Below are positions 1 to 5,893 of a stretch of DNA of 6,651 nucleotides, in pieces. Positions within the stretch are counted from its first letter, which is position 1, and each line of letters begins with the position of its first letter. Under the pieces are notes generated by a model. It was given only the letters and a program-made list of their open reading frames with translations, was not told where the DNA came from and made no database searches. The position numbers and the translations under genes were made by a program. Source of the DNA: Oscillibacter sp. UBA6647 (GTDB taxonomy: Bacteria; Bacillota; Clostridia; Oscillospirales; Oscillospiraceae); assembly GCA_002455655.1 (NCBI GenBank), contig DKLF01000090.1:1-6651 (forward strand), in the 5' to 3' direction.

Positions 1-933
1 TTCATATGGGGAACGGCTTTTGTCGCCCAAAGCGTCAGCACGGAGTTTGTGCAGCCCTTCACTTTTAACGCCGCAAGGTTTTTCATCGCCTTTGTGTTTA
101 CACTGGGACTGGCGGCCCTGTTCCGCGCACGGCGAAAACGGGACTTTGGCGAACAGGCAAAGCCCCGGCCCCATTACCGTCGGGAGCTTTTGATCAGCGG
201 CCTTTGCTGCGGTGCGGCGCTGACACTGGGGAACAATCTTCAACAGCGAGGACTTGAAACCACCACCTCCGGCAAGGCAGGCTTTATCACGGCACTGTAT
301 ATCGTGATTGTTCCCATTCTGGGAATTTTTCTGAAAAAGAAAGTGGGCAAGGGGATTTGGGCAAGCGTTGCGCTGGCCGTGGTGGGGCTTTATTTCCTGT
401 GCATCCGGGAGGGCTTCGCCATCTCTGAGGGGGACTTTTTCATGTTCCTTTGCTCCCTCTGCTTCTCCGCCCACATTCTCATGATAGACCATTTTACCGA
501 AAAGGTGGATGGCGTGGAACTGTCCTGCGCGCAATTTTTGGTGGCGGCTGTGTTTTCTGCCGTGGGCATGCTGGCTGCGGAGCAGCCCTCATGGGAGGCG
601 CTGCAAGCGTGCGTATGGCCCATTTTATATGTGGGTGTTTTCTCCAGCGGCGTGGCCTATACACTGCAAATTCTGGCCCAGAGGGACTCCAACCCCACGG
701 TGGTGTCGCTGCTGCTGAGCCTTGAGGCCGTTTTTGCCGTTCTGGCGGGGGCGCTGCTGCTGGGCGACCGCATGAGCGGACGGGAGTATTTTGGCTGTGG
801 ATTGATGCTGACGGCGGTGGTGCTGGCGCAGATTCCGTGGGGGGCGAAAAAGACCTTACCCGCCGGGGAGCCGGATAAGGCCGCTGTGTTACCGCTGGAG
901 GAACCTGATCAGACTCGGGTTTCGGAGGATTGA
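1..933 (+). CDS. EamA/DMT-family drug/metabolite transporter, 5'-truncated by window edge
   Basis: An open frame runs from the first base to a TGA at 931-933 (310 visible residues). A GTG at 49 could be read as a start, but the upstream codons read FIWGTAFVAQ, the conserved first-helix motif of EamA transporters, so the true start lies just before the window and only a few N-terminal residues are missing. Two EamA repeats are visible: the first covers about the first 120 visible residues and includes the typical TTSGKAGFITALYIVIVPILG stretch near its end; the second spans about 140-280. Together they should give about ten membrane helices, followed by a roughly 30-residue charged, proline-rich cytoplasmic tail. 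Known members export or import small metabolites, amino acids or nucleotides across the cell membrane; the substrate cannot be read from sequence. It lies in the same direction as the following genes, 176 nt from the next, which has its own promoter. Confidence 0.93.
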   Translation, partial: FIWGTAFVAQSVSTEFVQPFTFNAARFFIAFVFTLGLAALFRARRKRDFGEQAKPRPHYRRELLISGLCCGAALTLGNNLQQRGLETTTSGKAGFITALYIVIVPILGIFLKKKVGKGIWASVALAVVGLYFLCIREGFAISEGDFFMFLCSLCFSAHILMIDHFTEKVDGVELSCAQFLVAAVFSAVGMLAAEQPSWEALQACVWPILYVGVFSSGVAYTLQILAQRDSNPTVVSLLLSLEAVFAVLAGALLLGDRMSGREYFGCGLMLTAVVLAQIPWGAKKTLPAGEPDKAAVLPLEEPDQTRVSED

Positions 934-1029
934 AGATTGCAGCGAAATTCCAAAGAGAAAAGCTGAGTGCGGCCATGCTTAACCCCATCTTGGGAAAGGA
1001 AGGAAACCCGCACACAGGCAGCGGCTTGC

Positions 1030-1058
1030 TTTACAAGCTGGCGGAGGTGTGATATGAT
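1030..1058 (+). promoter_or_regulatory. Predicted sigma-A promoter with extended -10 for the SdpI-like gene
   Basis: The -35 hexamer TTTACA (1030-1035) and the -10 hexamer TATGAT (1053-1058) are separated by exactly 17 nt, each one base from consensus. The -10 is preceded by TGA, giving an extended -10 (TGNTATGAT). Transcription should begin near 1065, leaving a leader of about 45 nt that carries a small GCCC-GGA-GGGC hairpin (1077-1087) and the ribosome site AAGGAGG (1091-1097) before the ATG at 1110. This makes the membrane-protein gene independent of the transporter upstream. The rest of the 934-1109 gap shows no terminator for the transporter gene. Confidence 0.65.
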
Positions 1059-1109
1059 TCCTCCGTCGCAGATTGCGCCCGGAGGGCCTGAAGGAGGATT
1101 GTTTTAACC

Positions 1110-1844
1110 ATGAGCAGTCAAAAGCCCAAAAAGAACAGGCAGTCCGCCATGGAGCGGGAGGCGGAGATTGCCGCCGCGAAGCTTCTCGGCAAGCAGATTT
1201 CAAAGGAGAAGGCGGCGGCGCTGCTGGCGGTGACGCTGATTGCCTGCGCCTTGCCCATGATTTTGGGCGCCCGCCTGTGGAACAGCATCCCGGAATTTGT
1301 GCCCAGCGGACTGATCGGAAGCGGTGGTAAGGATGATTCCATTCCCCGTTGGGTGGTGGCCTTCGGTCTGCCCGGCTTTATGTGCCTGATGGACCTGCTT
1401 GGTCACGGACAGCTTATGGCAAATCAAAAGCGTATGACGCTTCCAAAGCCCTATGTACGCCTGGTGGGCAGGTGGGGATTTCCTTTGATTTCCGTCCTGT
1501 TTTGCAGCGGCATGATTTTGCAGTCCTCCGGTGGGGACCTGACGCTGCCGTTTGTGACCCCTTGCTTGCTGGGCCTGCTGCTGATGATTCTGGGCGGCCA
1601 CATGTGGGACTGTCCCCGAGACGCGCGGATTGCCCTGCGGTTTTCCGCCACGGAGCACAGCGACGACGCATGGAGGGCGGTTCATCTGTTTGCCGCCCGC
1701 GTCTGGATGGCAGCGGGACTGCTGGTCATCGCCGGGGTGATGGTCACCTCTACCTCCACTGTGCTTACCGCCGCGCTGATTGCGGCGGCGCTGCTGGCCC
1801 CCGCGATTTATGCGTCGCGGCGCGGCGCCGCACATCAAATGTGA
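1110..1844 (+). CDS. DUF1648/SdpI-like multi-pass membrane protein
   Basis: A 244-residue protein starts at ATG 1110, with AAGGAGG at 1091-1097 (a slightly long 12-nt spacing). The N-terminus is charged and lysine-rich (1-35), then about six hydrophobic segments follow at roughly 36-57, 80-100, 119-139, 146-166, 196-212 and 213-235. The layout matches the DUF1648/SdpI group: a DUF1648-like part with LPMILGARLWNSIPEFVP, a soluble loop, then GGHMWDCPRDARIALRFSATEHSDDAW followed by RAVHLFAARVWMAAGLLVIAG. These correspond to the family's G(I/V)RxPWTL..(E/D)xxWxxTHRxxGxxW signature, although the usual PWTL and THR residues are changed here. SdpI of Bacillus is an immunity/signalling membrane protein against the SdpC toxin; most relatives have no known function, and immunity should not be assumed here. 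No adjacent SdpR-type repressor or toxin gene is visible. The gene stands alone between its own promoter and a terminator. Confidence 0.72.
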   Translation: MSSQKPKKNRQSAMEREAEIAAAKLLGKQISKEKAAALLAVTLIACALPMILGARLWNSIPEFVPSGLIGSGGKDDSIPRWVVAFGLPGFMCLMDLLGHGQLMANQKRMTLPKPYVRLVGRWGFPLISVLFCSGMILQSSGGDLTLPFVTPCLLGLLLMILGGHMWDCPRDARIALRFSATEHSDDAWRAVHLFAARVWMAAGLLVIAGVMVTSTSTVLTAALIAAALLAPAIYASRRGAAHQM

Positions 1845-1852
1845 ATATCTTG

Positions 1853-1888
1853 CCGAAAAGCGCCGTCCGCGGGTACGGCGCTTTTCGG
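1853..1888 (+). terminator. Rho-independent terminator after the SdpI-like gene, possibly bidirectional
   Basis: Arms CCGAAAAGCGCCGT (1853-1866) and ACGGCGCTTTTCGG (1875-1888) are perfectly complementary over 14 bp around an 8-nt loop. The hairpin begins 8 nt after the TGA at 1842-1844. The GC-rich centre is flanked by AAAA on the left and TTTT on the right inside the stem, the usual form of a terminator working on both strands. It isolates the membrane-protein gene from the regulator. Confidence 0.85.
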
Positions 1889-1953
1889 AGTTCTATGACT
1901 ACTTTTTGACGGTTATTCCAAAAAAGAGCGATTATTTTCTATATATAGTTTTA

Positions 1954-1982
1954 TTGACGTTAAAAAAAGACAATGGTAGTAT
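1954..1982 (+). promoter_or_regulatory. Predicted sigma-A promoter of the FadR-type regulator gene
   Basis: TTGACG (1954-1959) and TAGTAT (1977-1982) are spaced by 17 nt in an AT-rich stretch, and TGG precedes the -10 (extended -10 TGN). The start of transcription should be near 1989, inside the operator-like palindrome at 1982-1992, which suggests repression by steric block. The same arrangement, with AATGGTA 18 nt after the start of TTGAC, recurs at the lplA promoter (2776-2804). Confidence 0.7.
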
Positions 1983-1992
1983 GGTATTACCA
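1982..1992. promoter_or_regulatory. FadR-family operator-like palindrome TGGT-ATT-ACCA (probable autoregulation)
   Basis: TGGTATTACCA is an inverted repeat with four perfect arm bases and a 3-nt centre. It matches the TGGTnnnACCA core known for FadR-subfamily GntR regulators such as PdhR, LldR and FadR. It abuts the -10 and covers the predicted transcription start of the regulator gene, 18 nt before its ATG. A half site TGGT (1974-1977) also overlaps the -10. That the regulator encoded here binds it is an inference. Confidence 0.7.
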
Positions 1993-1996
1993 AACA

Positions 1997-2003
1997 AGGG
2001 AGG
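1997..2003 (+). promoter_or_regulatory. Ribosome binding site fixing the regulator start
   Basis: AGGGAGG lies 7 nt before the ATG at 2011. The reading frame stays open upstream to about 1780, but that extension crosses the terminator at 1853-1888 and the promoter at 1954-1982, so the start at 2011 is the supported one. Confidence 0.85.
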
Positions 2004-2010
2004 CACTGCA

Positions 2011-2703
2011 ATGCAGTTGGAAAAGATTCAATACGCACCGCCAAAGATTCCGGAGCTTGTGATGAAGGCGCTGGTCGCCGCCATTGACAGCGGTCATATT
2101 CGCGTGGGGGAGGAGCTGCCCTCAGAGCGCGACCTGGCGGAGACGCTGGGCGTGGGCCGGGGCTCCCTGCGGGAGTGCTTTGCCATTTTGGAGTTTTTGG
2201 GCGCCATTGAGAACCGGGGAAACCGGAAGGTAGTGGTACGGGACGCAGACTATATTCAAAAGGCGATGTCCTTTGTCCGTCTGTCTAACCAGCCGGATAT
2301 CCGTCAGGATTTCAACGAATTTCGCCGCATCAATGAGGTGGCGATTGTGGAGTTGGCTTGCCAGCGGGCAACGGAAGAGGATATGGCCACCATTCGTGAG
2401 GCGGTTCGCAATCTGGATGCCGAGCCTGATAATTATATGAACGACGTGGCGTTTCACGACGCGCTGGCCGAGGCCAGCCATAATGTCATGCTGGCGGCTA
2501 CGATCCATTTGGTGGGCAGTCTGCTTGCAGATGTGAGGCGGCGCTTCTTTGGCCTGCCCGATTATCAGCAGCGCACACAGGATTCCCACCACGCCATTTA
2601 TGAGGCGGTGAAGGCCCGGGATCCGGAGCTGGCGAAGCGGGAAATGACGCTTCACCTCGGAATTGTGGATGAATTTTTGCAAAAGTACCCGGAGCGGGAC
2701 TGA
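2011..2703 (+). CDS. FadR-subfamily GntR transcriptional regulator (FCD ligand domain)
   Basis: A 230-residue protein of normal length for the subfamily. The N-terminal winged helix-turn-helix spans about 10-78, with the GntR signature GEELPSERDLAETLGVGRGSLRECFAILEFLGAI around 33-66; Arg40, Arg50 and Arg54 sit where GntR proteins contact DNA. The C-terminal all-helical FCD effector domain spans about 95-225. Asp145, His149, His194 and His215 fit the D-x3-H...H...H metal and ligand site seen in FCD domains, so a carboxylate effector bound through a metal is plausible. Relatives answer to lactate, pyruvate, glycolate or other organic acids; the effector here is not determinable. Its gene carries a TGGTnnnACCA site at its own promoter, and a second such site lies in front of the lplA/dehydrogenase operon immediately downstream, so it probably regulates both. 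No terminator is seen after the stop codon, so some read-through into the operon is possible. Confidence 0.93.
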   Translation: MQLEKIQYAPPKIPELVMKALVAAIDSGHIRVGEELPSERDLAETLGVGRGSLRECFAILEFLGAIENRGNRKVVVRDADYIQKAMSFVRLSNQPDIRQDFNEFRRINEVAIVELACQRATEEDMATIREAVRNLDAEPDNYMNDVAFHDALAEASHNVMLAATIHLVGSLLADVRRRFFGLPDYQQRTQDSHHAIYEAVKARDPELAKREMTLHLGIVDEFLQKYPERD

Positions 2704-2718
2704 TTCGTTAAAAATATT

Positions 2719-2730
2719 GTGCAATTGCAC
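2719..2730. repeat. Perfect 12-bp palindrome GTGCAATTGCAC, function unknown
   Basis: The sequence is its own reverse complement over 12 bases and lies 15 nt after the regulator stop codon in an AT-rich gap. It has no loop and no T-run, so it does not look like a terminator. It may be a protein-binding site upstream of the lplA promoter, but one such palindrome by chance in a window this size is not surprising. Confidence 0.3.
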
Positions 2731-2775
2731 TAATAAAACAAGGGAAGATTTGGACGGCGTTTCCTCAGTCTGAAC

Positions 2776-2804
2776 TTGACTATAAAGAAGCTGAATGGTA
2801 TGGT
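2776..2804 (+). promoter_or_regulatory. Predicted sigma-A promoter of the lplA-E1 operon
   Basis: TTGACT (2776-2781) and TATGGT (2799-2804) are 17 nt apart, with TGG just before the -10 (extended -10). Transcription should start near 2811, giving a leader of about 80 nt before the lplA start. The -10 is weak at its last bases, but the arrangement is the same as at the regulator promoter, including the AATGGTA block at the same offset from TTGAC. Confidence 0.62.
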
Positions 2805-2820
2805 GGTCTTATAGCCCGAG

Positions 2821-2831
2821 TGGTAGGACCA
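2821..2831. promoter_or_regulatory. FadR-family operator-like palindrome TGGT-AGG-ACCA in the operon leader
   Basis: TGGTAGGACCA has the same four-base arms and 3-nt spacing as the site at the regulator promoter. It begins about 10 nt downstream of the predicted transcription start, where a bound dimer would block initiation or early elongation. A weaker relative, TGGTAAGATCA, is at 2860-2870. Binding by the adjacent regulator is inferred. Confidence 0.68.
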
Positions 2832-2835
2832 ACAT

Positions 2836-2867
2836 ACCGTTTTACCGTCATACGGTGATTGGTAAGA
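2836..2867. repeat. 8-bp-phased repeat with inverted repeat ACCGT-CAT-ACGGT in the operon leader
   Basis: Related blocks begin every 8 bases: ACCGTTTT (2836), ACCGTCAT (2844), ACGGTGAT (2852) and TGGTAAGA (2860). The middle two form a perfect inverted repeat ACCGT-CAT-ACGGT (2844-2856). It could be an additional operator or a short RNA hairpin in the lplA leader. No known element is recognised. Confidence 0.35.
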
Positions 2868-2889
2868 TCAAAATAATAAAAAGGGGCGT

Positions 2890-3897
2890 GTGTTGATCAT
2901 TAACGGTCTGACAAAATACATGGAGACGGGGTCGCAGAATCCCTATTATAATCTGGCGTTTGAAGAGACTGCGCTGGAGCGCAGACGATCGGGGGATTAT
3001 CTGCTTTTGTGGCAGAATGACAACACCATTGTCATTGGCCAGAACCAAAATGCCGAGGAGGAGATTAACCGCGCCTTTGTGGAGGAACACGGCATCCATG
3101 TGGTTCGCCGTACCACCGGCGGCGGCGCGGTGTATCACGATCTGGGAAACCTGAATTATTCCTTTATCACCGACGCGGGGAATTCCGAAGAGCTGGCCAT
3201 GGAGCGGTTTACAAAGCCCGTGGTGGCGGCGCTGAAGGGCCTTGGCCTGAACGCGGAGGCCTCCGGCCGGAATGACATTCTGGTGGAAGGGCGCAAGGTG
3301 TCCGGCACCGCCCAGCGGATGATGAAGGGACGCATTCTCCACCATGGGACACTGCTGTTTGACGCGAATCCCGGCATGGTGGCCGGCGCGCTGAACGTAG
3401 ACCCGGCGAAGTTTCAGTCCAAGGGCGCAAAATCGGTCAAGAGCCGCATCGGGAATATCCGGGAGTTTTTGGCAGAACCTATGGACATGGCGGATTTCTG
3501 GAAGTACCTCAAGACGGCTCTGGCAGGCGGCGGCCTCACGGCAGATTTTCTCACAGAAGAGGAGCTGGCTTCCGTGGAGGAGCTGAAACGAACAAAGTAC
3601 GACACATGGGAGTGGAATTTTGGGCGCTCTCCCAGATATGATTTTACCGACAAGCGCCGGTTTGACGGCGGGACGCTGGAGCCACGGATCGCGGTGGAGA
3701 AGGGCCGGATCACGGAGATTGTGTTTTACGGTGACTTTCTCTCTGTCAGTCCGCTGGACGAGCTGACGGAAGCGTTGAAGGGCTGCGCCTTCCGGCGGGA
3801 GGACGCTGCGGCGGTGCTGGACCGCTTCCCGCTGACGGAGCTGTTCGGCGGGATTCAAAAAGAGGAAATTCTGGATACAATGTTCCGCGCGGAATGA
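2890..3897 (+). CDS. lplA: Lipoate--protein ligase A
   Basis: This enzyme activates lipoate with ATP and attaches it to a lysine of lipoyl domains in 2-oxoacid dehydrogenases or GcvH, in the cytoplasm. The 335-residue protein has the full two-domain form: a catalytic biotin/lipoate ligase domain (about 12-240) and the C-terminal accessory domain (about 250-330) needed for self-contained activation. Visible motifs are TGSQNPYYNLAFEE (13-26), RRTTGGGAVYHD (73-84), GRNDILVEGRKVSGTAQ (126-142) with Lys136 as the expected active-site lysine, and HHGTLLFD (151-158). The start is uncertain: GTG 2890 and TTG 2893 are adjacent, and the AAAGGGG just upstream ends 3 nt before the GTG but 6 nt before the TTG, which favours TTG by spacing. 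An ATG at 2920 lacks a good ribosome site. It is first in an operon with E1-alpha 15 nt downstream, implying that its target is a lipoyl protein working with that E1. Confidence 0.95.
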   Translation: MLIINGLTKYMETGSQNPYYNLAFEETALERRRSGDYLLLWQNDNTIVIGQNQNAEEEINRAFVEEHGIHVVRRTTGGGAVYHDLGNLNYSFITDAGNSEELAMERFTKPVVAALKGLGLNAEASGRNDILVEGRKVSGTAQRMMKGRILHHGTLLFDANPGMVAGALNVDPAKFQSKGAKSVKSRIGNIREFLAEPMDMADFWKYLKTALAGGGLTADFLTEEELASVEELKRTKYDTWEWNFGRSPRYDFTDKRRFDGGTLEPRIAVEKGRITEIVFYGDFLSVSPLDELTEALKGCAFRREDAAAVLDRFPLTELFGGIQKEEILDTMFRAE

Positions 3898-3912
3898 AAA
3901 GGGGGCGGTTCC

Positions 3913-4911
3913 TTGAAAACGAAGGAAACGGTTTGCGGAGCGGGTTGGTATCGCGAGGCTTATCGGAGGATGGCACTGATTCGGGCGTTTGAAACGAAGG
4001 CCGCCGACTGCTTTACCCGCAGCGAGCTGGCGGGCAACATCCATCTCTATATGGGTCAGGAGGCCAGCGGCGTAGGCGCGTGCCTTGCCCTGCGGGAATC
4101 CGACTATATCACCTCCACTCACCGGGGACACGGGCACTGCCTTGCAAAGGGCGCCCGGGCGGACCTTGCCATGGCGGAGCTGTTCGGCAAAGAAACCGGT
4201 TACTGCCGGGGCCGGGGCGGGTCCATGCATATCGTGGACGTGAGCCTTGGAATTCTGGGGGCCAACGGCATTGTGGGCGCGGGCATCCCGCTGGCGGCGG
4301 GCAGCGCCCTTGCATCGAAAATCAAGGGAGACGGGGCAGTTACCATGGCGTTTTTCGGCGACGGGGCCTCCAATCAGGGGACCTTTCACGAGACGTTGAA
4401 TATGGCCGCCGTGTGGAAGCTACCAATGGTGTTCCTGCTTGAAAACAACCAGTACGGCGTCTCTACGGAAATTCACCGCATTACCAATACCGAGCGTCTA
4501 TCCGTCCGTGCAGCGGCCTACGGTATCCCCGGCGTCACCGTAGACGGCACTGACGTGGAGACGGTTTTCCATGCCGCCGCCGAAGCGGTGGAACGCGCCC
4601 GTTCCGGCGGCGGCCCCTCTCTTGTGGAGACAATGGTTTACCGATATCAGGGCCATTACTGTGGAGATCCCGCCGCATACCGGCCCAAGGAATATCTGAC
4701 GGAGGGGAAGTCAAAAGACCCCCTTAACAATGCACGTATGCGGCTTTTGGTGATGGGCACTGGGGAGACAGAGCTTGCGGACATTGACCGGGGCGTTGCG
4801 GAAGAAATTGAAAACGCCTATCAGTTTGCAAAAAATTCTCCCGACCCGGACCCGTCGGCGGTGATCGACAACGTGTATTCTTCCGACAACGAAAGGAGCG
4901 TGCTGCGATGA
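3913..4911 (+). CDS. acoA: TPP-dependent 2-oxoacid/acetoin dehydrogenase E1 component, alpha subunit
   Basis: The alpha subunit binds thiamine pyrophosphate and, with beta, carries out cleavage and reductive acylation of a lipoyl group. The 332 residues match the family length of about 320-335. Seen in order: HLYMGQEA (44-51), STHRGHGHCLAKGA (68-81) with the diphosphate-binding His/Arg cluster, FGKETGYCRGRGGSMHI (91-107), LGANGIVGAG (115-124), and the TPP-binding motif GDG (149-151) through NN (178-179). STHRGHGH, the FGKxTGxCxGxGGSMHI block and a late YRYQGHYCGDPAAYRPKEY segment resemble acetoin dehydrogenase AcoA more than housekeeping pyruvate dehydrogenase alpha, but substrate (acetoin, pyruvate or another 2-oxoacid) is not proven. 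The start is TTG 3913 with AAAAGGGGG at 3897-3905 about 7 nt away; the next in-frame ATG (3970) would cut into the conserved N-terminal helix. Its stop overlaps the beta start by four bases, so the two are translationally coupled. Confidence 0.93.
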   Translation: MKTKETVCGAGWYREAYRRMALIRAFETKAADCFTRSELAGNIHLYMGQEASGVGACLALRESDYITSTHRGHGHCLAKGARADLAMAELFGKETGYCRGRGGSMHIVDVSLGILGANGIVGAGIPLAAGSALASKIKGDGAVTMAFFGDGASNQGTFHETLNMAAVWKLPMVFLLENNQYGVSTEIHRITNTERLSVRAAAYGIPGVTVDGTDVETVFHAAAEAVERARSGGGPSLVETMVYRYQGHYCGDPAAYRPKEYLTEGKSKDPLNNARMRLLVMGTGETELADIDRGVAEEIENAYQFAKNSPDPDPSAVIDNVYSSDNERSVLR

Positions 4912-5882
4912 AGCTCACTGTGAGCAAGGCCATCGGTCAGGCGCTTCATGAGGAGATGGCCCGGGATAAAAACGTGATTCTACTGGGCGAGGACGTGGGC
5001 GTCATGGGCAACGTATTCGCCATCACCGCGGGCTTTCGGGATGAGTTCGGCCCCGACCGGGTGATTGACACGCCCATCAGCGAGTCCGGCTTTACGGGCA
5101 TCGCCGTGGGCGCGGCCATGCGCGGGCTGCGGCCCGTGGTGGAATGGATGTACAACGACTTTATTTCCGTGTGTCTCGACCCGGTGATGAATCAGGCGGC
5201 AAAGCTGCGCTATATGACCGGGGGGCAGGTGAAAATCCCTGTGGTGTTCCGGGCGCCTATGGGCGCGGGACGGCGCAACGCGGGGCAGCACTCCCAGTGT
5301 CTGGAGGCGCTGTTCACCCATATTCCCGGCTTGAAGGTGGTCTGCCCCTCCACGGCGGCGGATGCCAAGGGCCTGCTGAAGGCCGCCATCCGGGACGACG
5401 ATCCGGTGGTATTTCTGGAGCACAAGCTGCTTTATGCCAGAAAGGAAGAGATTCCCGACGGCGAGTATGTCATTCCTCTGGGAAAGGCCGACATCAAGCG
5501 CCCGGGGAAGGATATTACTATTCTCACATGGTCCCGGCAGGTGCTGTTTGCGCTGGAAGCCGCCGAAGCTTTGGCCTTGGAGGGAATCGACGCGGAGGTC
5601 TTGGACCTTCGGACGCTGGTCCCGCTGGACTGGGAGGCGGTCCGCGCCTCCGTGTGCAAAACCCACAACGCTGTGGTTGTGGAGGAGGGCGTGAAGCGTG
5701 GCGGCGTGGGCGCGGAGCTGTCCGCGCAGATTACGGAGGAGCTGTTTGACGAGCTGGATTCCCCCGTGGGCCGCGTAGCGGGGATGAATGTCGTCTCACC
5801 GTTTTCCCCTGTGCTGGAGGATGCGCAGTTTCCCCATCCCGAGGATATTGTGGCCTGCGTGAAAAAGACGCTGGGCCGCTGA
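4908..5882 (+). CDS. acoB: TPP-dependent 2-oxoacid/acetoin dehydrogenase E1 component, beta subunit
   Basis: The beta subunit completes the E1 active site by holding the pyrimidine side of TPP. At 324 residues it is full length: an N-terminal transketolase-like pyrimidine domain (about 1-180) and a C-terminal transketolase domain (about 190-315). Motifs include GEDVGVMGNVF (27-37), DTPISESGFTGIAVGAA (54-70) with Glu59 as the expected cofactor-activating glutamate, the DPVMNQAAKLRYMTGGQ segment (91-107), and AGQHSQCLEALFTHIPGLKVV beginning at 125 with conserved His128. VFLEHKLLY and LDLRTLVPLDW follow, as in PdhB/AcoB proteins. ATG 4908 overlaps the alpha stop (ATGA), with AAAGGAG at 4892-4898. 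The strong match of both subunits indicates a working alpha2beta2 E1. As with alpha, acetoin versus pyruvate or another 2-oxoacid is unresolved. Confidence 0.94.
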   Translation: MKLTVSKAIGQALHEEMARDKNVILLGEDVGVMGNVFAITAGFRDEFGPDRVIDTPISESGFTGIAVGAAMRGLRPVVEWMYNDFISVCLDPVMNQAAKLRYMTGGQVKIPVVFRAPMGAGRRNAGQHSQCLEALFTHIPGLKVVCPSTAADAKGLLKAAIRDDDPVVFLEHKLLYARKEEIPDGEYVIPLGKADIKRPGKDITILTWSRQVLFALEAAEALALEGIDAEVLDLRTLVPLDWEAVRASVCKTHNAVVVEEGVKRGGVGAELSAQITEELFDELDSPVGRVAGMNVVSPFSPVLEDAQFPHPEDIVACVKKTLGR

Positions 5883-5893
5883 GGGGGGCGCGT

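Noticed and set aside
1042..1098. CCTCC at 1060-1064 could pair with three GGAGG stretches (1043-1047, 1081-1085, 1093-1097), resembling an attenuator over the ribosome site
   Set aside because: Most of the anti-Shine-Dalgarno segment lies upstream of the predicted transcription start near 1065, so the pairing would be absent from the main transcript. Purine-rich repeats of this kind are common near ribosome sites.
1054..1107. 17-codon frame (ATG 1054 to TAA 1105-1107) with GGAGG 6 nt upstream, ending 2 nt before the SdpI-like start
   Set aside because: Its ATG lies inside the predicted -10 element, so the transcript from that promoter would not contain the start. It could only be translated on read-through RNA from the transporter gene.
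1780..2010. 77-codon N-terminal extension of the FadR-type regulator
   Set aside because: It would overlap the upstream gene's end, the terminator and the regulator's own promoter, and the conserved GntR domain with a good ribosome site begins at 2011.
2804..2831. Imperfect hairpin TGGTCTTA / TAGGACCA around the lplA operator
   Set aside because: The left arm lies almost entirely before the predicted transcription start near 2811, so an RNA hairpin is unlikely; the DNA-level TGGT-N3-ACCA palindrome explains the right arm better.
2803..2832. tRNA D-arm-like string (AGCCCGAGTGGTAGG)
   Set aside because: There is no acceptor stem, anticodon arm or T-arm GGTTCGANNCC nearby, so it is not a tRNA gene.
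2811..2889. TPP or other riboswitch in the leader of an operon that encodes a TPP enzyme
   Set aside because: The leader is only about 80 nt long and lacks the CTGAGA THI-box core or any other riboswitch core I recognise.
2848..4389. Long 513-codon open frame on the minus strand opposite lplA and E1-alpha
   Set aside because: It lies antisense to two clear, family-matched genes, and its composition (rich in Arg, His, Gln and Pro) is typical of a shadow frame in GC-rich coding DNA.
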